NCBI GenBank assembly: GCA_033002965.1
Contig: JAURVB010001915.1
Coordinates: forward strand, 1-64,000
Length of the DNA: 64,000 nt
Reading direction: 5' to 3'
Source of the DNA: Piper betle
Taxonomy: Eukaryota; Streptophyta; Magnoliopsida; Piperales; Piperaceae
Shown: positions 36,801 through 48,800 of the stretch, in pieces
How positions within the stretch are numbered: the stretch's first letter is position 1
Layout: the number at the start of each line of letters is the position of its first letter
Translations under genes and position numbers: made by a program
The notes under the pieces: model-generated
The model's database searches: none
Told to the model about the DNA's origin: nothing
Seen by the model: the letters and a program-made list of their open reading frames with translations, nothing else

Positions 36801-39800
36801 AGCGAAAAGGAGGGAAGAAGAGGACGAATGGAGGAAAGGGGATCATCATTATCATTCATCGACAACCATTTCGGACATCATCATTCTTCGCCTACTTATT
36901 ACAAAATTAGATCCTACCCTCCCCTCAAGCATCAGCCACAAGGCTGCAAAGCCACCTATGTTCTTATCCAATCCTAACAAACAGCAACAATATTCCTTAA
37001 AAATAGAAACAAAACTACTAACAGATAATGACAACTTCCAACAGTCTTATCCACCCTTCTCAAATCAGCAACTAATAGGAAATGTCCAAACTCATTCTAA
37101 CTTTATCCTCTATGATGTGCCCCATCAGGTTAGGGTTTTGTTGTGTGGGCCCCACCCCTATGGGCCCTTCTCTAGAAGACCCTGGTAATAGGTGGTAGAT
37201 CAGGTCTACCTGCATCAAGTATTCAAAGAAATTAAAGTTCCTGTTCTTTGCATATAGAAATCCCCATTGGTCAACACCTTTGATAAGTTCATGAACTTCT
37301 AATGAAGTATTGACGTTCAAATTTGTAGCTTGAATGAAGCTCTGGATAGATACCATGTAAGTTGGATGGAATAAATAAAATAGAAGAAACATTAACCTTA
37401 GTTCTTTACCAATAATGGGTGATGATGGTCTCAACAGAGTAAGGCTAGCACAAATTGATGTGCTTGGATCATCTCTCAAATGGTGTATCATATTGTGAAA
37501 ATCGATTAGCTCCAATTTATAAGCCAAGGTAATGCAGGGCAACCTAGTGGTGCAACTCTTGACAATGCAACAACCTTATGTTACTTCTGTTCACCGTATA
37601 AACTGTAACCTTCTTTACAGTTTGTATTTTTGAAACAAGAGGTTACTGTAAGATGGTCTATAAATATGTATACTAATGTAATGTAGAGATCAGATCAATA
37701 CAAGAAGACCTTGAGTTCTCTTTTTCTGTTGGTTTGTTAGCCATTTTTTTCCTCCTCCTTTCTCCTCTGACAAATATTATTGTTTTTGCTAAATAGTCAG
37801 GCAACACTTATATATTCTTGCATTAAAATATTCTCCAGTCGACTCATTGTGAGCCAAAGGCCCCATCTTGTTGGCCTAGTTTTCCCACTCATCCTCCCTT
37901 CCCACCTTGTTTATTGACTTGTTGCTGTCCTTGCTGGCTTCTCTACTAGTCTCAGCAAAAACAAAAACAAAAAATTGTCATGGATTCAGAAGGTATTGAT
38001 GGAATACCAAAGTATGCACGTCAATGGCTAGATGGAGAGAAGGCTGGACAGAGTAGAGATGCTCATGAAGAGATTGAAGTCACGCATAGAGTGACTGGAT
38101 CCACGTGTGGAGTCAAATATGCAAGCAATTCAAACACAATTGCACGCTTTTATTGCTGATATTATACCACAGCCAATCTCTGGATTTCAAATCTCTTTTG
38201 ATCCATGGCCTTACTGTCCACCAATTCCACTTGAATGTGATATAAGAATGCTTCTGAAAGAAGAACCCCACTGAATTTAGAACCTATTAAGCTCGTACGT
38301 TCATTACGTGACCAGGTTATGGATGTGCTAGAGAAATCAATTGTTCTTTCCCACTGTGAGCTAAATATTGTTCCAAGTGCAGTTGCTGAAACCAATATTG
38401 TTTGTGCTAATCATGAAGTGATACAAACTGAAGAGAGTAATTTGGTGACACTTGAGAAGCCTGATGAGCCTTCACTATCAACACTAGACATAGTGACTGA
38501 TCTATTTGTTGCAGATCCTTCTCCTCATGTGATTGATATTGATTTTTCTAAAGTTGTGTGACAAAATCTTATTCTTAACGTTTGGATTAAGCGATATTTG
38601 AGTGACTGATGACTCATATATCACCTAGCTGTCACTATGTTTTTTGTAATACTTCTTCTGTACACATGGTTGAGACTTTCGTTTATGGTGATATACGCCA
38701 AGTGGTTCTTCAAATGGTTACTTCTAATGTTAGCATTAAATTCCTCATTCTAATGTTTTTCATATTACACTGACACAAAACTCGAGGATGAGTTCTTTTC
38801 AATCCCGGGAGTTTGATGCTGGGGCAACCTATTGGTGCAACTTTTGACAATGCAACATACTTACATTGCTGCTTTTGACCATATGAATGCTAGATGGTCA
38901 AAGGGTACTAAGTTGTAAGTAATTGTAACTCATTTTTTTTATTTAACTAGGGTACTTGTAACCTTCCTTACAGTTTTTATTTTTGAACCTAGAGGTTATG
39001 GTAAAGATGGTCTATAAATATGTACCCTGATGTAATGTAGAGACCAATTCAATACAAGAAGACCTTGAGTTATCTTTTTCCTTTGGCTTGTTAGCCATTT
39101 CTTTCCTTCTCCTTTTGCTTCTCTTGCAAATATTATTGTTTTTGCTAAGTAAACTGCAAAACTTTAATATTCTTGCATTAGATTATTCATCGGGAGACTC
39201 ATTGTGAGCCAAAGTCCCATCACAAGGGCACCCTAGTTAGCAGTACTAGATGTGGAACAAAAAGTCTCAGTAGGATATAGAGGTTTCGGTGATTGATTGA
39301 TAAAGTCTCTAAGTTCTTTATGTGCTTTTATGCTGTTTTGATAATAATCTTGTGCTTATATTTCTGAGTCTGATTGAAGCTCTATAAGAAATGTATAACA
39401 TGCCAGCAGTTGTTTCTTGTGTGGTATACTGGTTACTGCATTCAAATTCGGTTTTTCAACTGCTTTATGTACAGTATTTTGGGTGTAAGAAAAATTGCTA
39501 GCATTTAAGAAGCAGTTTTTGTTCGGTCTGGAAAGAAGTAATCTGATTTGCTGATTAAATATTATTGCCTATTTTCTATTCAACTAATTTGTTTGAGTTT
39601 ATCTGGTGTTCTCTATGTAATTTCTTTATTAGTCAGTGGGCATGCGACCTTTAGAAAGATCACTTGAGAAACTTGACGATGTTCGAAAGAAAAAGCTGTC
39701 TGAAATGATTGGAATTCCTGGAGAAGTGCCCTCTAGTTGTACAGGATCAGGTTTGAAACCTGTTATTTTTAGTGTTTTAGAAGTTCATTAGACACTTTTC

Positions 39801-42800
39801 TAAATTTTTGGCATAATTGTGTTGACAGTTTTCTATTTTTACTTTGGTATTTCCAGGTCAGGTAATAGCTTCAAAGGGAAGCATCTCCAATGCAGAAGTG
39901 AGTCTTTTTCTAATTGTAGAAGACTGGAGTGTTCGAGAGCATTTCTTCTGAAACTTATCTATCATACTTCATTTTTTGCTTCATTACCTTATATTTGAGA
40001 TTTGAGCAGGCTGGTGAAGGATTGATTGTTAGAAAATCTGCCGCTAGTATGCTTACTGGAAGGAAACCTGTGCAACAAGCAGTGGTAATATTTTTGTGTT
40101 AGTTACAATGTTTGCACAAGGGTTTGCAGTGTTGGATATTGGTATTGTGTTGGATATTAGAGACATCGGAGATATATCTGAGATATTTGATGACTTTCTC
40201 TTATATGAGTCATCGTATTTGTGTTAGATAGAGATGTTTATTGTTAGATGTTCACATGAAATGCATGCAAATGACAACAATTATATTAATAATACATTCA
40301 TTAAATAATAAATTGTTTTTAATCTTCCTACAATCATGTGGTCACTTGACTATTAATGCATACCCAAGATACAATAAAAAACATTAATATTAAGTGAAAT
40401 TCTAGAAGAAAGTCTCTTTATTGTTTTAAGAAGTTTTTATGGTTTTGGAAAAAATCTTCATACTTGAAATTTCCCATGTGCCCAACTTATCTCTGAAATT
40501 CTTGAAATCAGTATCGCTGCCTGATATCACATCGGCAAGCTGCTGATACCTATTTATTCTGATATTTCGCCAATAATGCAATCCATGGATTGTACAAAAT
40601 GCTTATGCTCTTACTTTGAATGATTTGATTGTGAACTCAGGTTCTTCCGAAAAAATCTGGAGCTACAAAAACTGGTGGTGGTAAAAAAGGTGATGCAGGA
40701 AATTATTCAAAGGGCATGCTTTTTGTTGAGCCCGACGAAGTTGAGGTAGTTAAAAAATATTTCTCTATGTTCACTCCATTGTCTCTGTTTTTCTTCGAAT
40801 TTATTGAGCAATTATAAGTTGTATTCATTTTAACTGCTGCAATTTACTATTATATTTTAGCCAGGAGAAATGAGCCTTGAAGAAATTGAAGCAAGATTAG
40901 GCACCTTGGTAAAAGCGGAGTCTATTTCTCAGTTGAAGAGTGGTGTTTGGAAGGAAAGATTGGCGGGTGTGTTATAGTGTTTCTGGTGTTATTATTTAAA
41001 TTTATTTACATGCCTATGATCCTTGTGAATGCGTGTACTCTTCCTCTTGTTATGTAGTTATACCTTTGGATGATTGTACTCTGCCCCTTGTCATGTAGTT
41101 GTAACTTAAGAATGAACCATATTCACTGCCTATAGTAATTAGTTTTCCACTTCCTGCAAGCTCTTTTTCCTACATTGTTCTCAATAAATGCAAATGGCGC
41201 CATGAGTTGTTCCATAGAACTTGATCTTTTTGGGCAAAAGTTAATCATGTGGCATGAAATAAATGCCCGTCTTTTTATAGTTTTGTATGCTTGTAAATTA
41301 ATGTATGTTGGATGAGTGAATACAATTTTATTAGACGGCAGATAACTAATTTTCTGTATATGTATTTCAGAAAAGAATTGACTCTTTTGTTTTTTGGTTG
41401 CAGCAATTGCTTTATTTAAGGATGAGATATTGGCTCTTGAAAACATTGATGTGGCTGTCGAGATATTGATAAGATTTCTATGTGTTGTTCCTGGTTGGGG
41501 CGAAAAAAATGTTCAGGTATTGTTGATTAGCCATCAAGTACATTTACTCATATTCTTGTTAACTTCTGGCATCGAGTTTTTGTGGTTTGAGTCTGTTTTG
41601 TATATGGGTGATATTGGTTAAAGATTATTTGCAGGATTAGATGCGAGTTGGGTTATTTTGTTGTTAGTAATCTATCCAGTGCATGTTTTAGAGCATGGTT
41701 TTTGTTTCTTCCTATGGTGCATCAGTAATTGGGGCACATCGTTTAATAGAATTGGTTGGTTTACTGCAAATTCCCAGACTTAGTGTCTGTACGGTACTAG
41801 CCAAATGTACTAATCGACCGCAGAACACTTGGACATGTCCTCATGATAAGAAAGACTGGAGAAACCTGCTGGATGAAAGGAGTAAAATGAAATAACACAG
41901 TACCCATGGCTGGTAAAAGTGTGTCAGTAGCAAAATTTCTCCTCTTAGTTCTGACTGAACTATTAAATTCCAATTTCCAGTGTGGATATCCACCTGAAAA
42001 ATGATGGTGGTGTTGGTGTAGGGGATGATGATTTTTAGTTAAGTTATATGATTTCTATGAAGTTAATTGGAATTTTCATAAATCATTGAATAATTTTTTA
42101 TAATTTGGATTTACAAGACGATTGCAAGTTACTCTATAAATATGAGTATCTCCATCACTGTTAGTGAGTTTAACGAATGAATGTAGTTGACTTTAGTAGA
42201 ATCTAACTTTTGCATGTCGCTCGCCTAAACTGATGAGTTTCTTTCTTGCTGAATCAGAAAACTGAACTAGAAAAGAGATTTGGCCATGCATTCGTAGTCT
42301 TAAATGAAAAATAAAATTAATAACAGGTATTGTTGAAAGTCGTATGCATTAGAATTCAACTCAATAGATAGGATAGACTGGAAGGATATAGACGAGGAAA
42401 ATAGCCTAATCGAAGTTGTTTAGGCTTGTTACTTACACACGTATTTGTAACAAATACCTCATGTTTGGATCAATAGAAGTCTAAACTTGTGATCCCTGGG
42501 ATCCCTTAAAAATAGAAACTAATTTATCTATTCCAACAACACTTCAAACTAATTCAAGACACGATAGAAACAGTCAAATGCGACTTACATTCCAAACCTT
42601 TCAACACTCGCTCTCAAGTTGGAGATTGTAATTTAACATGGAATTTAAAAGCATCTCAACAGTAAAAAACTTCCACCATCAAAAAATTTCCATGGATAGT
42701 CTTCCAGCAACAGAAGTCTTCAGTTCCAGGTGATAAATTTAATGTTTTTAATGCCAATTAAAATGTTCTTTCCTATGACAATAAAGTTAATTCCTCAATA

Positions 42801-45800
42801 TACATGTATTTCCCCCTCAAGCTGAGCATGCTTGACCCAGCAATACGTGGAGCAAATAAATAACCCTTCCAAAAGGACACTAATTGGGGTAAACAAGCAC
42901 TAATCCTTATAGAACACTCAAGCCCTGTGGATGGGATCTCGTAAGTGTGACAATAAGTGATGAAAGCAATACAAGGAGCAAGTAAAAAACCCATCCAAAA
43001 GGACACTAATTTGGGTAAACGAGCACTAATCCCTGTTGAACACTCAAGCTCTGTAGATGGGACCTCTTAAATGTGACAATAAGTGATGAAATGTCACAAA
43101 GATTGTCCAAAATGGAGAGATAAAATCTTTTGATAATGAGTGCATATGCATCAAAGGACAACACAACAAGAGATGCAATGCAAATGCCTAAGGCAGGTGT
43201 GGGTAAATGTATGTAAATGGGGTGGTATAATTTTAAAAACTTTCAATTTGTGGATGCATATTTTAAAAATATGAAGAAAGCATGGAAGATTGTGGAATTC
43301 TGGAAATTGGGTAGATGTTATAATTCCAGTAGTAGGGTATTCGAATAAGCAGATGTGCAGGGATAGAGTGATCGTATAGAAGGAGGAAAGCAGTAGATCC
43401 ACAGGTTGGCCTTTCATCATTTTGGACAGCAGTAAGCTCCATGGTAAAGTTCAACATCATGATTGTTGGCAACTCAAGGTCGAATTGGAGACATAAGGCA
43501 TGAACAACAAAAGGACAAGCTAAAGCTTATGATGACTATATAAATCCTTACAGTACAGGATCAAAAAAAGAGACCAAACAGTGGCTATTGCTTAGATGTT
43601 GTAATTCCAGTAGTAGGGTATTCGAATAAGCAGATGTGCAGGGATAGAATGATCATATATAGGAGAAAAGCAGCAGATCACATTGAAGACATAAGGCATG
43701 AACAACAAAAGGACAAGCAAAAGCTTATGATGACCATATAAATCCTTATAATACAGGATAAAAAACAGAGACCAAACAGTGGCTATTGCCGATTGTTGAA
43801 CTTCAGTTGAGATCAACTCAATAGGCTTAAACACAGGGAAGAGTCCATTCTAAAACAAGCCATCATTATGACAGTGAATCTGAAAGCATCCAAGATCACT
43901 GTAGGGATCTTCTAGCAACAAAATGGAGTCGTTGCTGTAGACAAGAAAAGAAAAGAAACGAGGACTTTCTTGCGGAAAAATACAGCCAATGGAGGGAGGG
44001 AGGAGATCAATAGAACAATCCCTTCCCTCCCCCTTGCAAGCTTTTCTCCCTAGATCTTAGTCTTGCTCTATACCATTTAGAAAAATAAAAAATTGAAGCT
44101 TGGGAATCATACTGATTGCCTTACACGTTCATTTATAGATAACCGTACAAGAGTTTGAAAATTTAAAAACATAGCCACGCCCTTGATAAATTCTAATTGC
44201 CTACAAAGTCTCATCCAACTTTCAAATTACAACCAATCCTGGGGACCTGGTCAATACAATATTACTCTTAGCATTCCTGTTATTGCAGTTATTCTTTTCT
44301 TGGTTTCTTATATTTTGCTAATTTATGAATTCCATCTTTCTTTAATAAGCTGGAGTGTGGGAACAGTTGCCTATTTGAGTTAGTACTGTTCTTGCTCCTT
44401 AATTAATTACTGTTATTGAGGATTGCATTTTCTTGTCTTCTCTTTCATTGGACTTTCGTATTTTTCTTGTTGGATATCACCATTTTACTTTTGTATTTGT
44501 TTTAGGTGCAACAACAACTTATTGAGGTTATTACTACTGTAGCTTCTACAGCAACGAAGTTTTCAAAACGCTGTGTGGTGTTATGTCTATTAGGCAAGTG
44601 TTTAGTACTTAACAAGTTGAAGTTATTGTTCATGGAGGCTACTAGGCCTGCTGTGAACCACACCGTATTAGTTCTATGACGTGCATTTTTTAATATTTTT
44701 TAACTATAGGTGTAAGTGAACGTGTTGCTGACATTAAGACACGTAACCAGGCAATGAAGTGCCTAACTGCCTTTGCAGAAGCTGTTGGACCAAGATTTGT
44801 TTTTGAGAGAGTGAGATCATTAGGCGTACATTTTCTTATTATGTGCTATTCTAATCTTGAAATTCATATAGTTTATCTTTTTATTTTCCGAATATGATTT
44901 TTAATTCTTGATTATAGTTGTACAAGATAATGAAAGAGCACAAGAATCCTAAGGTTTTGTCTGAAGGGCTGTCATGGATGGTTTCAGCCATAGAAGATTT
45001 TGGGGTTTCACATTTGAAGTTGAAGGTTTATTATTACTATCTGCTTGTAAAATGAAGTTTGAGACTGCAGACTAGTTTAGATGTTGGTTATCACTGGCGC
45101 TTACTGCTTCATAAAACATTTTGTTTTGTTTTGTTGTTGCTGTTGTTGTTGTTTTTTTTTTTAATTACAGGATTTGATTGATTTTTGCAAAGACATTGGA
45201 CTTCAATCTAGTACACCTGCCACAAGAAACTCAACCATTAAACTTATTGGGGTTTTGCATAAGTTTGTTGGTCCAGGTGGTTTGACAACTTTAATAGTTC
45301 TGTTGTCTATTTTAGAGCTTCTTTTTTCTGAAATTGTTTATCTTCTTTATTGTCCAGATATAAAGGATTTCATGTCAGATGTTAAACCTGCTCTCCTGGG
45401 AGCCCTAGAAGCTGAGTATGAGAAGAATCCATATGAGGTATGCAAAATGTTTTTGTGATGGAAATTTGTATTGTAGTTTTCAGGGTATGGTGTTTTGTTT
45501 TTTACATCTACTTTTTACAGTGGAAATTCTTGTATGCTTTCTCAACAGTGAAAGTTTTGCAAAAAAAAAAAAATTGTGTGATGGGGCTTTTTTATGCCAA
45601 TGTATATTTTTTTGGAAAGATATGCCAATTTAGTTATTTAGCTGCAAAATGATACATTGGAGAAATCTTGTTGGGAACGAGCTTGTGAGTTTTGAAGGGA
45701 AAACACTTTTAAAACTTATTAAAGTTGTTAATAAATAAAAACATGTTTAATTTGTACAGGGACATGAGGTTCTTTTCGAAAGAAGCTTACTATAGGTGAA

Positions 45801-48800
45801 CTGGAACCTGGAAAGTAACTTTATAGTTCATAGCGAGTGCTGTTCATTTAGAAGATGGATAATGTTGTGGATTAATTATTACTTTTATGCTTCTAAATGT
45901 TGCAACAATTGGACTATTTGGCAAAATTTTACAGGATTCTTTAAATCTGCATCTGTTTTCTACTTTTTTTCTGTACATGTGCTTAGATTTCTTGTTTCAG
46001 ATGTCAAGTCTGCAACTTCTTAGTGTCTCCGATGCTGAGTACTAATTCACTTGAGATGTATTTATTGTATGTTTGTAAATGTGGCTTAATGGAACACCAT
46101 TTTTTATCCAGGGCGCAGCTGCTGCTCCAAAAGAAAGGTCAGATCAACAGATGTTACGTCTTCAGTCTCTGGTGTTTTTGATGGCCTGCCACGTGAAGAT
46201 ATTAGTGGAAAAGTAACATCTAGCTTGTTGAAGAATCTTGGTAGCTCTGAATGGAAGGTACCTTATGGAAGTTATATCACAATGCCCAGCTTAGCTTCTT
46301 TGGTGTGTCATTGGATTTACTAGTACAGCTTGGGAATTATGATGATTTTTTTTAAACTGCATATGTTACATTGTTGCATTATTTTTAAGTATTCAAGCCA
46401 AGATAGTTGTGCTTCTATTGATCTTGGTTGATTGATGCAAACCTGCTAGGGATAACTCAAGAAAACAGGTTCACATCGATTCCTATTCCCATTAGTTCTA
46501 AACCTTACTCAAGATTACTTAGAAGATGAATTAAGGCCACAAAAAGCAATGGGGTAACACGAAGCAATAGCGCAAAGAAATAGGTGGTTGTATTCAATAG
46601 CAAAGGTTATGGGGATGAAGCCTGCAAGCTTGTATTTGCAGATTACATTGAATCATGACATTGACCTAAACTGGGAAAAAATATAATAAGACTTCAACCT
46701 TATTAAGGAAGCTTGAACTAATATAGGACTAAACATAAAAACATATTCAAAGTAGACTAACTCAACTCAAAATTAGAATAAACTCTAAAAGGAAACAAAC
46801 TAAGACTCTAACAGGCAACAAATAGAAAAATATCCATCATCAATCCCCTCTTCCAAGGTTTTCCTTCTTGCGGGATCTCGTTGATAGGTGTCCGAGACAG
46901 AACACCTCCTAGAGAAAAGGAGAGGGAAGGCAATGAGGTGGCATATGGGGGAGGGAAAAGGCGACGGTGAGGAGAGGGAGATGGACGGGTAGGAGTTGGT
47001 GAGTGGGGATGAGGAGGGGAAAGGTTGCCGGTGGAGCGGAGAGAGATAGAGAGAGAGAGGGAGAGGAAAGAGAGAGAGAGGGAGAGAGAAAGAGAGATGG
47101 TGTTGGAGATCGATGCTGGCAAGGAGGGGTGAGGGTGGAGATGGCGGGCGGCAAGGAGAGGGGGTGGAGACTACGACGTTAGGGGGCGGGGGGACGGAAA
47201 TATATAATAAAAATATCTATCCATAAAATATTTATTATGTATATATATAATAGTTTTTATCATTAAAAGCAAAAAGTCTTATTTTAATGAACCAATAAAT
47301 ATTTTATATAGATGTGTACTTAAAAATTGTATTATTGTAAATGTTTATTATAAATTTTTTTGCATAAATTACTTATTGTAAATAGTTGAACTTATTAATG
47401 TAAACATTACATTTTATTATAAAAAAAATTAAAGATAAGGATATGCAACTATTATAAATAATACATCAAATTCGAAATATTCGGTTAAAAGATCTAATTA
47501 TGATTTTATGAATTGAAATATTAGTTTTATTAATTTAAACTAAATATTAACACAATTGATTGGTATTATATATAAAACAATTATTTATATTAATATATCT
47601 AAGATTCCTGCATTTCCCATATCTCTCCCAAATCTCTCCGAGTTCTCTATTTTTGGACCCTCCAAGAACATTCTGAGAACCGAAAGGGCTGATCTTGCCC
47701 TCTTCTAAGAAAAACCTCGACCCTGAGTTCGTATCTTCACAATCTCCGAATTGTCATCTCTACCATATTTACTAAGGTCTACTTTGCCATTGCTTCTGTG
47801 TATGGTCCTACGTTGATACGTAGGCTGTTAATAAGGCATGAACTAGGAATGTAAAGTGGCTTGTATGTGTAAGGCTGTTGCTGATCTTGATCTTCTTCGT
47901 CTAACACTTGTGGAATACATCATGGAAGGTGTCTCTTATGAGGTTGCTCATGTGAAATACACAGTGGTAATTTTTTAAATTCATCATGTTATGGAATCTG
48001 CTCCTGATATTCTTGTTGGGATCAATGAAATCCCAGTGTTGTAGTCTTTGCTTGTGGAGCCTGGTGGGATGCTGCTTTTAGAAGTAGGGGCTTGTTTAGG
48101 GTTAGGATCTACAGGAATTTGAGAAGGGGCATTTAATGGCTTGTTGAACTTCGGTGGCACACTAGAAAAAGCTTGGGGAGGATCTGTTATTGCAGGATCC
48201 TTATGTGAAGGTGACAATCGATCAAGCATATCCACTATCAAGTTTATTTTCTGATCATGACAACCTTTGCTCAAAGGAGATTTGCTACTTTTCAAAGAAG
48301 ATAGCTGTGTTTGAATTCCTCAAGTTGCTCTGACATTAAATCCATATGCTGGATTAAGACAGTTTGTCCTTGGGGTAAAAGATCGGATTGTTCTTGCTGT
48401 GTAAGAGGTGTGCAGAAGTGTCAGAAATGGGAAGAAATTGGCATGGTGGCTGGTTAATGATGGAGTTTGGGGTGGAGGTGAGGAAAATATGCAGTAAGGC
48501 TGGGTTTGGAGAAATATGTGGTAGTGAGTGGTTGATGGTTGGCAGCAGAACAACAGGGAATGATTGATGGTTTGGCAGCAGCAACAAGGTGGTTGATGGG
48601 ATGGTGGTGGGGTAGAAAAAGGAGCACCAAGGACTGAAAAACCTCTGACAACCAATCGATGTAAACTTGCAAGGAATACCTCGAGAAAAAAGGTTCACAT
48701 TGATTCCTATTCTCACTAAACTTTGCTGAAAATCACTTGGAAGATGAATAAGGCTACACAAAGAAATGTGATAGTACAAAGTAGTAAGTTTTATTTTGTA

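Larger units (their letters stand above)
33220..39632 (+). other. Intron 13 (6.4 kb), the largest intron
   Basis: The donor is GTAATG and the acceptor TTATTAG. It carries a MULE-like insertion (33912-34694) and a complete short LTR element (37530-39222). Between them (about 35.4-37.2 kb) is LTR-like DNA starting TGTCATGCC near 35425, with CCTCAAGCATCAGCCACAAG near 36922. A 156-codon minus-strand frame at 37072-37542 shows no domain I recognise and ends beside the LTR element. Confidence 0.8.
41517..44505 (+). other. Intron 19 (3 kb), copia-like remnants and duplications
   Basis: Minus-strand LTR pieces and two sets of direct repeats fill 42331 to about 44260. The first 800 bases hold nothing recognised; the 66-codon frame at 41695-41895 is not credible. 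The donor GTATTG and acceptor TTTTAG are normal. Confidence 0.7.

Noticed and set aside
37072..37542. 156-codon minus-strand frame as a gene
   Set aside because: It matches no family I know, overlaps the edge of an LTR element and lies antisense inside intron 13. It may be chance or repeat DNA.
45418..46023. Short + strand frames between exons 24 and 25 as extra exons
   Set aside because: They read through the exon 24 donor into a T-rich intron. The conserved protein joins exon 24 directly to exon 25.
48354..48779. 141-codon minus-strand frame as a gene
   Set aside because: It covers the LTR end and primer site of the intron 25 element and two other phases are open too. At most it overlaps an element leader.
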